Below are positions 57,268 through 64,000 of a stretch of 64,000 nt of DNA, one piece after another. Source of the DNA: Paraburkholderia saeva (GTDB taxonomy: Bacteria; Pseudomonadota; Gammaproteobacteria; Burkholderiales; Burkholderiaceae); NCBI RefSeq assembly GCF_907164555.1, contig NZ_CAJQZC010000002.1, forward strand, positions 682,001 through 746,000. The letters are read 5' to 3'. Each line of letters starts with the position of its first letter. Positions within the stretch are counted from its first letter, which is position 1. Position numbers and translations under genes: made by a program. The notes beneath the pieces are model-generated. The model ran no database searches. It saw only the letters and a list, made by a program, of their open reading frames with translations, and was not told where the DNA came from.

Positions 57268-57351
57268 AGAGTGCCCTCGCGTGATGTATTACGTCCTTTT
57301 TACTGATTTCCTGAAGGCCCTTCCGTGCTACGCCCCACACGGGGAAGCCGC

Positions 57352-58236
57352 ATGCTGAGCCGCTATGGGGCGAAATTCGCGATCGCGCTGCTGAAATTAT
57401 TTGCGCTGCTGCCGTACGGTTTTGTCGCGCGTCTCGGCGACGGCCTCGGCTGGCTGCTGTATCAGATCCCGAGTAACCGCAAGCGCATTGTTCATATCAA
57501 TCTGAAGCTGTGCTTTCCGGAATGGAGCGACGCACGTCGCAAAGATGTCGCGCAGAAGCACTTCCGTCACGCGATCCGCAGCTATCTGGAGCGCAGCGTC
57601 CAGTGGTTCGGCTCGGCGCGGAAACTGGAAAAGCTGGTGCAGGTCGAGAGCGCAATCGACCTGAACGACCCCGATCTGCCCCCGACGCTGTTTCTCGGCC
57701 TGCATTTCGTCGGTATCGAGGCAGGTTCGATTTTCCTGAACTATTCGCTGCACCGCACGTGCGGCTCGCTCTATCAGCCGATGACGAATCCGGAACTCGA
57801 AGCCGTCGCCAAGGCCGCGCGCGGCCGTTTCGATGCCGAGATGGCGAGCCGCGCCGACAGCGCGCGCATCGTGCTGCGCTGGCTGCGCGACCGCAAACCC
57901 GTGATGCTCGGCGCCGATATGGACTACGGCATGCGCAACTCGACCTTCGTGCCCTTTTTTGGCGTGCCGACGTGCACGCTGACCGCCGTGGGCCGGCTGG
58001 CGAAAGTGGGCCGCGCGCAGGTCGTGCCGTTCATCGGCGAGGTGTTGCCGAACTACAAGGGTTATAGGCTGAGGGTATTCAAACCGTGGGACAACTACCC
58101 CACTGGTGACGACGACCTCGACGCACGCCGCATGAACGCGTTTCTCGAAGAGCAGATTCCCGGCATGCCGGAGCAGTACTACTGGGTGCACAAACGCTTC
58201 AAGACGCGCCCGCCCGGCGAACCGAGCTTTTATTGA
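57352..58236 (+). CDS. Lipid A biosynthesis acyltransferase (HtrB/LpxL family)
   Basis: A 294-aa inner-membrane enzyme that adds a secondary acyl chain to lipid A. An N-terminal membrane helix (FAIALLKLFALLPYG) precedes the catalytic HX4E motif (H118-FVGI-E123). Further signatures are DMDYGMRNSTFVPFFG and the C-terminal QYYWVHKRFKTRPPGE. GGGGAAG before ATG 57352 fixes the start. It is divergent from metK and followed by dapF, the usual Burkholderia order. Confidence 0.93.
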   Translation: MLSRYGAKFAIALLKLFALLPYGFVARLGDGLGWLLYQIPSNRKRIVHINLKLCFPEWSDARRKDVAQKHFRHAIRSYLERSVQWFGSARKLEKLVQVESAIDLNDPDLPPTLFLGLHFVGIEAGSIFLNYSLHRTCGSLYQPMTNPELEAVAKAARGRFDAEMASRADSARIVLRWLRDRKPVMLGADMDYGMRNSTFVPFFGVPTCTLTAVGRLAKVGRAQVVPFIGEVLPNYKGYRLRVFKPWDNYPTGDDDLDARRMNAFLEEQIPGMPEQYYWVHKRFKTRPPGEPSFY

Positions 58237-58331
58237 CGGTGGCTGGCGGTCAGCGTGCAGCACCCTGGCCAGATGGCTAACGTCGCAACCGGCATCCACG
58301 CGCATTCACGCGTGTCCCTTACAATAGTGGG

Positions 58332-59198
58332 ATGAAACTCAAATTCACCAAAATGCACGGCGCGGGCAATGACTTCGTCGTGCTCGACGGCTACACGCAA
58401 CCTGTCTCGCTGACGGCGGCACAGGTGCGCGCGCTCGCGGACCGTCATTTCGGCATCGGCGCTGATCAGTTGCTGCTGGTCGAGCGGCCCACCGTCGAAG
58501 GCGTCGACTTCCGCTATCGCATCTTCAATTGCGACGGCGGAGAGGTCGAGCATTGCGGCAATGGCGCACGCTGCTTCGTCAAATTCGTGCGCGATGCGCG
58601 CCTGACAGATAAACACACCGTGCGCGTGCAGGTGCAGAACGGTCTGGCCACGCTCACCATGCAGGAAAACGGCGACGTGTCTGTCGATATGGGCACGCCG
58701 GTGTTCGAGCCTGCGCGCGTGCCATTCGATGCGAGCGGACTCGAAGGTCGTCGCGAAGGCAACGACACGCTCTGGCCACTCGACGTGAACGGCGCCACCC
58801 GTGAGATTTCAGTTATCACGATGGGCAACCCGCACGCGGTTCAGATCGTCGGCGACGTCGAGGCGTTCGCTGTCGGTGCCGACGGCCCGGTGATCGAAAA
58901 GCATCCGCGCTTCCCGCAGAGGGTGAACGCCGGCTTCATGCAGATCGTCACGCGCAACGAAATCCGGCTGCGCGTCTATGAGCGCGGCGCGGGCGAAACG
59001 CTCGCGTGCGGCACGGGCGCATGCGCGGCCGTCGCGGCGGGCATCCGTCGCGGGCTACTCGATTCGCCCGTCAAGGTGCACACGCATGGCGGCGCGCTGA
59101 CCATCACGTGGAACGGCGCACAGAATGAGGCTGCGCCGCTCACGATGGCAGGCCCGGCCACGACCGTGTTCGAAGGCGAGATCGAACTGGCCGACTAG
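58332..59198 (+). CDS. dapF: Diaminopimelate epimerase
   Basis: A 288-aa enzyme converting LL- to meso-diaminopimelate for lysine and peptidoglycan synthesis. The two catalytic cysteines are C75 (EHCGNGARC) and C226 (ACGTGACA), in the symmetric half-domains. The opening [14 protein letters not shown] is diagnostic. Downstream genes DUF484 and xerC follow at 59 and 33 bp, as in the classic dapF-DUF484-xerC operon. Confidence 0.97.
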   Translation: MKLKFTKMHGAGNDFVVLDGYTQPVSLTAAQVRALADRHFGIGADQLLLVERPTVEGVDFRYRIFNCDGGEVEHCGNGARCFVKFVRDARLTDKHTVRVQVQNGLATLTMQENGDVSVDMGTPVFEPARVPFDASGLEGRREGNDTLWPLDVNGATREISVITMGNPHAVQIVGDVEAFAVGADGPVIEKHPRFPQRVNAGFMQIVTRNEIRLRVYERGAGETLACGTGACAAVAAGIRRGLLDSPVKVHTHGGALTITWNGAQNEAAPLTMAGPATTVFEGEIELAD

Positions 59199-59257
59199 CT
59201 GCAAACAGAATCCATAATCACCCACTCCACGCCCCGCGCATCACTTAAGCCGAAACC

Positions 59258-59974
59258 ATGAACGATCGCGAAGTCGCCGAATACCTGCTTGCCAACCCCG
59301 ATTTTTTCGCCGAACACGCGGAAATGCTCGCGACCATCCGCCTGGCGAATCCGCACGGGAAGGCAGCGGTGTCCCTGCAGGAACGGCAGATGGACATGCT
59401 GCGCGACAAGAACAAACACCTTGAACGGCGTCTCGCTGAACTGCTGCGCTACGGTCACGAAAACGACAGCATCGCGGCCAAGTTCAGCCGCTGGACAACG
59501 CGCGTGATGTCGGAGCGCGACCCGCACGCGCTGCCGCGCACGATCGCCAACGGCCTGCGCGATATCTTCGATGTGCCGCAGGCAGCGCTACGTGTCTGGG
59601 ACGTCGCCGAGCCGTACGCGCACGCCGACTTCGCGCGCCACGTCGGCGAAGAAGTCCGCATCTTCACGAACAGTCTCGCTACGCCGTACTGCGGCGCGAA
59701 CACCGGTTTCGAAGCCGCGCAGTGGCTCGCGCCCGCGGTCGCGGCCGTCCCGGACGACAACGCATCGACCGAAGACGCCGCTGCGCAGTCCGCTGGCTCT
59801 ATCGCACTCCTCGCGCTGCGCGATCCTGATGCCGCCATCGACGCAAGCGCTTTCGGTCTGCTCGTGATGGGTTCGCCCGACGCCCGGCGTTTTCACGACG
59901 GCATGGCGACCGATTTCCTCACGCAGATCGGCGCGCTCGCCAGCGCGGCGCTGAGCCGTTTGTTGTCGCGCTAA
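59258..59974 (+). CDS. DUF484 family protein
   Basis: A 238-aa protein with the DUF484 opening REVAEYLLANPDFFAEH and RQMDMLRDKNKHLERRL coiled segment, followed by a GAF-like domain (about 80-235). Function is unknown, but it is widely located between dapF and xerC, as here. Confidence 0.93.
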   Translation: MNDREVAEYLLANPDFFAEHAEMLATIRLANPHGKAAVSLQERQMDMLRDKNKHLERRLAELLRYGHENDSIAAKFSRWTTRVMSERDPHALPRTIANGLRDIFDVPQAALRVWDVAEPYAHADFARHVGEEVRIFTNSLATPYCGANTGFEAAQWLAPAVAAVPDDNASTEDAAAQSAGSIALLALRDPDAAIDASAFGLLVMGSPDARRFHDGMATDFLTQIGALASAALSRLLSR

Positions 59975-60007
59975 CGCCTGCCAGCGTCAACCATCACCCC
60001 TTCGACC

Positions 60008-60931
60008 GTGAACCTCGCCGATCCCGTCGCCGCCTATATCTCGAACCTCGAGCATGAGCGGCGGCTGTCGGAGCACACGCTGCGCGGCTACGCGCACGAA
60101 CTCGACGAACTGAAGAAGCTCGCGAACGGACGCCCGCTCGAGCAACTCACCGTCACCGATATTCGCGGCGCTGTCTCGCGGGCGCATGCGGGCGGTCTGT
60201 CGGCGCGCTCGATCAGCCATCGTCTTTCGTCGTGGCGTGCGTTCTACCGCTGGCTTGCCGGGCGGATCGACCTGCCGGTAAATCCGGTTGCGACCGTGCG
60301 CGCGCCAAAGCAGGCGAAAACGCTGCCGAAGGCACTGTCCGTCGACGACGCACACACGTTGATGGAAGCGCCCGCCGTGGGCACCGCCGAAGGGCTGCGC
60401 GATCACGCAATGCTGGAACTGTTCTACTCGTCGGGACTGCGACTGTCGGAGCTGGTCGGGCTGGACGTCGCGTTCGCCGATCGCGACGGCTATCGCTCGG
60501 CGGGCTGGCTCAAGCTCGACGCGACTGAGGTCGAAGTGCTCGGCAAGGGTGACCGGCGGCGCGTCGTGCCGGTCGGCGCGAAAGCGCTCGACGCGCTGCG
60601 CGCCTGGATCGCCGTGCGCGACAAACTCGTAAAACACGATCCGCATCCGCTGTTTCTTTCGTCGCGCGGCAACCGGATGTCACCGAACGTCGTGCGCGAT
60701 CGCGTGAAGCGGGCCGCGATGCTAGCGGGCATTCCGGCGAACGTGCATCCGCACGTGCTGCGCCACTCGTTCGCCACGCACGTGCTGCAGTCGAGCGGCG
60801 ACCTGCGCGCGGTGCAGGAACTGCTCGGGCACGCCAGCATCACCGCCACGCAGGTTTATACGGCGCTCGATTTCCAGCATCTCGCGCGCGTCTACGATCA
60901 GGCCCATCCGCGCGCCAAAAAGCGCGACTAA
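60008..60931 (+). CDS. xerC: Tyrosine recombinase XerC
   Basis: A 307-aa site-specific recombinase that resolves chromosome dimers at dif with XerD. The N-terminal SAM-like domain (about 1-90) contains SEHTLRGYAHELDEL. Catalytic residues are R145, K180, H249, R252, H275 and Y284 (TQVYT). The core dapF-DUF484-xerC context and length mark it as the chromosomal recombinase, not a phage integrase. GTG start. Confidence 0.96.
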   Translation: MNLADPVAAYISNLEHERRLSEHTLRGYAHELDELKKLANGRPLEQLTVTDIRGAVSRAHAGGLSARSISHRLSSWRAFYRWLAGRIDLPVNPVATVRAPKQAKTLPKALSVDDAHTLMEAPAVGTAEGLRDHAMLELFYSSGLRLSELVGLDVAFADRDGYRSAGWLKLDATEVEVLGKGDRRRVVPVGAKALDALRAWIAVRDKLVKHDPHPLFLSSRGNRMSPNVVRDRVKRAAMLAGIPANVHPHVLRHSFATHVLQSSGDLRAVQELLGHASITATQVYTALDFQHLARVYDQAHPRAKKRD

Positions 60932-61050
60932 ACACTCTTTCCGGCGCCCGATTGACGCGCGCCGGCCATATCAATGCATCTTCCTGCCGCGCCCGGGTCA
61001 CGTCATCCCGCCCGGTCGCCCGCGTGCAATGCCCCTCGCAAAGTCAAATC

Positions 61051-62253
61051 ATGATCACCGTTACGCTGAAACCGTCGAAAGAGAAGTCGCTGCTGCGCCG
61101 CCATCCGTGGGTCTACGCGAATGCGATCGATCGCGTCGACGGTGAGCCGGCTTCGGGCGCAACTGTCATTGTTCGCGCCCACGACGGCCGCTTTCTCGCG
61201 CGCGCGGCGTATAGCGCCCGGTCGCAGATCCGGGCGCGCGTGTGGAGCTTCGACGAAGCCGAACCCATCGACCATGCGTTCTTCAAACGCCGCGTGCAGC
61301 GTGCGCTCGCGCATCGCCAGAAGATGGTGCAGAACACGGGCGCCATGCGGCTGATTTTCGGCGAGGCGGACGGCTTGCCCGGTCTTGTCGTCGACTACTA
61401 CATCGCCGACGACGAAACGCAGCGCGGCCAGATTGTCTGCCAGTTCATGGCGGCGGGCGTCGAGGCGTGGAAAGAAGCGATCGTCACGGCGCTGACGGGT
61501 GCAACCGGTTGTCCAAACGTCTATGAACGCTCCGACGTGTCGATTCGCGAGAAGGAAGGCCTCGAGCAAACGACCGGCGTGCTGGCCGGCGACGAACCGC
61601 CCGCCACGCTGATCGCGTCGGAAAACGGCGTGCGCTATCACGTCGACGTGCGCAACGGCCACAAGACGGGCTTCTACGTCGATCAGCGCGACAACCGCGC
61701 GCTCGTGCAGCAGTTCGCACGGGGGCGCGACGTGCTGAACTGCTTTTGCTACACCGGCGGCTTTTCGCTGGCCGCGCTCAAGGGGGGCGCTGAGCGCGTG
61801 GTGTCGATCGATTCGTCCGGCGAAGCGCTCGCGCTTGCGCAGCAAAATGTGGCGGCGAATGGTTTCGACGCGGCGCGCGCCACCTGGCTCGATGCCGATG
61901 CGTTCAAGACGCTGCGCCGCCTGCACGACGAAGGCGAACGTTTCGACCTGATCGTGCTGGATCCGCCCAAATTCGCGCCGTCGCGCGAACACGTGGATCG
62001 TGCAGCACGCGCTTACAAGGACATCAATCTGACCGGGCTGAAGCTGCTCCGGCCGGGCGGCCTGCTGTTCACGTATTCGTGCTCCGGCGCGATCGACGCC
62101 GAACTGTTCCAGAAGATCGTCTCCAGCGCAGCCTCCGACGCACGCATCGACGCACGCATCCTGAAGCGGCTCGGCGCGGGCGTCGATCATCCGCTCCTGA
62201 CCGCGTTTCCGGAAGGCGAGTATCTGAAAGGCCTATTGTTGCAAATCGCCTGA
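61051..62253 (+). CDS. rlmI: 23S rRNA (cytosine-C5) methyltransferase, RlmI family
   Basis: A 400-aa SAM-dependent methyltransferase. The N-terminal PUA domain (about 1-75; RRHPWVYANAID) is followed by the central GHKTGFYVDQRDNR motif, SAM-binding LNCFCYTGGFSL and the catalytic VLDPPKFAPSREHV, with the nucleophilic cysteine in FTYSCSG. It methylates a cytosine of 23S rRNA. The start at 61051 is chosen from the MITVTLKPSKEKSL opening. Confidence 0.88.
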   Translation: MITVTLKPSKEKSLLRRHPWVYANAIDRVDGEPASGATVIVRAHDGRFLARAAYSARSQIRARVWSFDEAEPIDHAFFKRRVQRALAHRQKMVQNTGAMRLIFGEADGLPGLVVDYYIADDETQRGQIVCQFMAAGVEAWKEAIVTALTGATGCPNVYERSDVSIREKEGLEQTTGVLAGDEPPATLIASENGVRYHVDVRNGHKTGFYVDQRDNRALVQQFARGRDVLNCFCYTGGFSLAALKGGAERVVSIDSSGEALALAQQNVAANGFDAARATWLDADAFKTLRRLHDEGERFDLIVLDPPKFAPSREHVDRAARAYKDINLTGLKLLRPGGLLFTYSCSGAIDAELFQKIVSSAASDARIDARILKRLGAGVDHPLLTAFPEGEYLKGLLLQIA

Positions 62254-62419
62254 TCGCCCATAGTTTCGTGATATTTGGCGTCGCCGGATGCCGGCGGAAT
62301 GCCGCTGGCCAAACGGCCGCAAGCGGCGCCTTGACAGATATGTTTCAATAACTGACCGATCGAGTGGCCGCCCGCGGGCGGCCCTGCACCTGATTTCACG
62401 CATTTAACAGGCACACACC

Positions 62420-63517
62420 ATGATTCCCGTTACCATTCTGACCGGCTTTCTCGGCAGCGGCAAAACCACGCTGCTCAAGCGCATCCTGAACGAAAAGCAC
62501 GGCATGAAGATCGCCGTGATCGAAAACGAGTTCGGTGAAGAGAACATCGACAACGAAATCCTCGTGCAGGACGCGAACGAGCAGATCATCCAGATGAGCA
62601 ATGGCTGCATCTGCTGCACGATCCGCGGCGACCTTGCCCGCGTGCTTGGCGACCTGGCCGCGAAAAAGCAGGCTGGGGAACTGGATTTCGACCGCGTCGT
62701 GATCGAGACCACGGGCCTCGCCAATCCGGGCCCGGTGGCGCAGACGTTCTTCATGGATAACCAGATCGCCGACGAATTCCTGCTCGACGCGATCATCACG
62801 CTCGTCGACGCAAAGCATGCGGACCACCAGCTCGACGAACACGAAGTCGTGCAGCGTCAGGTCGGTTTCGCCGACCGCCTGTTCGTCACGAAGTCCGATC
62901 TCGTCGACGAAAAGGCGCTTGGCGACCTGCGTCACCGCCTGTTGCACATGAACCCGAAGGCGGCGATCAAGGTCGTCAATTTTGGCGAAGCCGACATCAA
63001 GGAAATCTTCGACCTGCGCGGCTTCAACCTGAACGCAAAGCTCGAGATCGACCCGGAGTTCCTCGCCGAAGACGACCACGACCACGACCACGACCACGCG
63101 CATCATGACCACGATCACGGACATGATCACGATCACGCGAACTGCGACCACGACCACGGCAAGTGCGACCACGAAGGTCACGACCACGGTCACGCGCACC
63201 ATCATCACGCGCACCACGACGACAAGATCAAGTCGTTCGTCTATCGCAGCGAACGCCCGTTCGACCCGAACCGGCTCGAAGACTTCCTCGGCGGCATCCT
63301 GCAGATATACGGTGAGCGCCTGCTGCGCTACAAGGGCGTGCTTTATATGAAAGGCGTCGATCGCAAGGTGGTATTCCAGGGCGTGCACCAGATGATGGGT
63401 AGCGATCTTGCGTCCAAATGGCAGCCGATTGAAAAGAAAAACAGCAAGATGGTGTTTATTGGCATCGAACTCCCGCAAGACCTGATCACCGACGGCCTCG
63501 ACGCCTGCCTCGCCTGA
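62420..63517 (+). CDS. CobW/ZNG1-type GTPase with His-rich metal loop
   Basis: A 365-aa G3E GTPase: Walker A GFLGSGKT (9-16), the metal-binding CxCC motif (C63, C65, C66 in GCICCT), switch region ETTGLANP and TKSDLVDE. A spectacular His/Asp-rich stretch (about residues 218-268, many DHDHDH units) precedes the CobW C-terminal domain. Such proteins move zinc or other metals into client enzymes. No Zur-controlled partner is adjacent. Ribosome binding site is weak. Confidence 0.93.
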   Translation: MIPVTILTGFLGSGKTTLLKRILNEKHGMKIAVIENEFGEENIDNEILVQDANEQIIQMSNGCICCTIRGDLARVLGDLAAKKQAGELDFDRVVIETTGLANPGPVAQTFFMDNQIADEFLLDAIITLVDAKHADHQLDEHEVVQRQVGFADRLFVTKSDLVDEKALGDLRHRLLHMNPKAAIKVVNFGEADIKEIFDLRGFNLNAKLEIDPEFLAEDDHDHDHDHAHHDHDHGHDHDHANCDHDHGKCDHEGHDHGHAHHHHAHHDDKIKSFVYRSERPFDPNRLEDFLGGILQIYGERLLRYKGVLYMKGVDRKVVFQGVHQMMGSDLASKWQPIEKKNSKMVFIGIELPQDLITDGLDACLA

Positions 63518-63541
63518 GGCGCCCACGCCGCGCAAAACAGG

Positions 63542-63591
63542 AAGCGGCCCAAAACCGGTAAATCTGGTCAGTCAGTACGGTTGGGCCGCTT
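63542..63591 (+). terminator. Probable terminator hairpin after the GTPase gene
   Basis: AAGCGGCCC pairs with GGGCCGCTT, extended by AAAACCG/CGGTT-like pairing around a loop of about 22 nt, 25 bp past the GTPase stop. No long T-run follows. Confidence 0.55.
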
Positions 63592-63777
63592 AAAAATGCG
63601 GCATATATGAAAGGCGCGTGAAAACCCTGTTGCGTAAAACCGTGAACGACCATCGCTTTTTGGTCGTTAGCGCGTTATATTTTCACGATATCGGCAGTGG
63701 CAGCAGGGATTTCCCCCGGTTGTCGTCCCGTATTGTGATTCAGTTACAATACGTGCCCACTGGAGAATGACAACGAA

Positions 63778-63930
63778 ATGCCCGGGACATTGCAGCCCGT
63801 ACCGGGCACTACCGGAAACACACGGCGCCGGAAAATCTCATCCGGAATTAAACGCCGACATGCCGGTTGGCACACCGGTTTCGGGGAGCGCGCTGCCGGT
63901 AGAAAGATCATGCCTCAGGAGCATCTGTAG
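63778..63930 (+). CDS. Possible small leader ORF (50 aa)
   Basis: A 50-codon frame (MPGTLQPVPGTTGN, Arg/Lys-rich centre) with GGAG 12 nt upstream, farther than ideal. No family. It may be an upstream ORF in the leader of the next gene, or chance. Confidence 0.25.
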   Translation: MPGTLQPVPGTTGNTRRRKISSGIKRRHAGWHTGFGERAAGRKIMPQEHL

Positions 63931-64000
63931 ACCGGTTTCCAGAGGAGTTCGGCCCCGCATCGGCGCCTTTGGCGTCACGACAGCCCACCGTCCGTGTTCG

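Larger units (their letters stand above)
63518..64000. other. End-of-window intergenic region, probable leader of a downstream gene
   Basis: 483 bases with no established gene. Contents are a long hairpin at 63542-63591, a perfect 8-bp hairpin AACGACCA/TGGTCGTT at 63645-63668, and a 50-codon ORF at 63778-63930 (separate entry). From memory of Burkholderia gene order the next gene could be dksA; this cannot be seen here. Confidence 0.45.

Noticed and set aside
60008..60931. Phage or island integrase
   Set aside because: The dapF-DUF484-xerC context and length fit the chromosomal dimer-resolution recombinase; no att-like repeats or tRNA nearby.
63070..63222. DNA microsatellite (GACCAC-type repeats)
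   Set aside because: It is in frame and encodes the His/Asp metal-binding tract of the GTPase.

Overview
The window looks like a chromosomal stretch from a Burkholderiaceae bacterium, most likely Paraburkholderia, Caballeronia or a close relative. The evidence is high GC with G/C-ending codons, a short H-NS-family protein of the beta-proteobacterial type, and the core block metK / lipid A acyltransferase / dapF / DUF484 / xerC / RlmI-type methyltransferase / CobW-type GTPase. This assignment rests on remembered gene neighbourhoods, not on a search. I see no tRNA, rRNA, CRISPR array, transposase or prophage.

Layout. 1-17.2 kb holds housekeeping and metabolic genes: an MBL-fold hydrolase with a DnaQ-like exonuclease, an Lrp/AsnC regulator, a CDF metal exporter, an H-NS protein behind an AT-rich promoter region, a HugZ-like protein, a branched-chain amino acid binding protein divergent from a dienelactone hydrolase, an amidase, MFS carriers, a Tat-exported HiPIP, an FAD oxidoreductase, a tiny secreted protein, an orphan AAA+ ATPase, and a secreted protein with an EEP phosphodiesterase. 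17.2-24.8 kb is a sugar uptake module: an aldose 1-epimerase, a LacI-type regulator and a YtfQ-YtfR-YtfT-YjfF type ABC importer. Three copies of ATATTATTAGT, two of them in dyads, are candidate operators joining these genes. 24.9-30.7 kb holds a LysE exporter, ferredoxin-NADP reductase, a two-component system and an amino acid permease.

30.75-31.52 kb is a gene-free element of about 770 bp. It has two inverted arms of about 242 bp, each containing its own 14-bp nested inverted repeat. Immediately downstream, 31.8-39.5 kb is a complete CO-dehydrogenase-like molybdenum hydroxylase operon (small, large and medium subunits, MoxR AAA+, VWA protein, CoxG-like, XdhC-like). The large subunit carries the form II signature AYRGAGR instead of the form I motif of proven CO dehydrogenases, so the substrate is open.

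39.5-55.7 kb carries a PepSY membrane protein with a Fur-box-like site, a DUF3857/transglutaminase protein, an SrkA-type kinase, a three-gene RND efflux operon, another MFS carrier, a 61-codon membrane peptide behind a striking leader hairpin, an aldo-keto reductase, a DUF3185 protein and a phytanoyl-CoA dioxygenase-like protein. 55.9-63.5 kb is the conserved core block, and the last 480 bp appear to be the leader of a gene outside the window.

The most interesting items are the long inverted-repeat element, the operator/hairpin architecture of the ytf-like operon, the form II molybdenum hydroxylase operon, the hairpin leader of the small membrane peptide, and a 59-aa secreted peptide.
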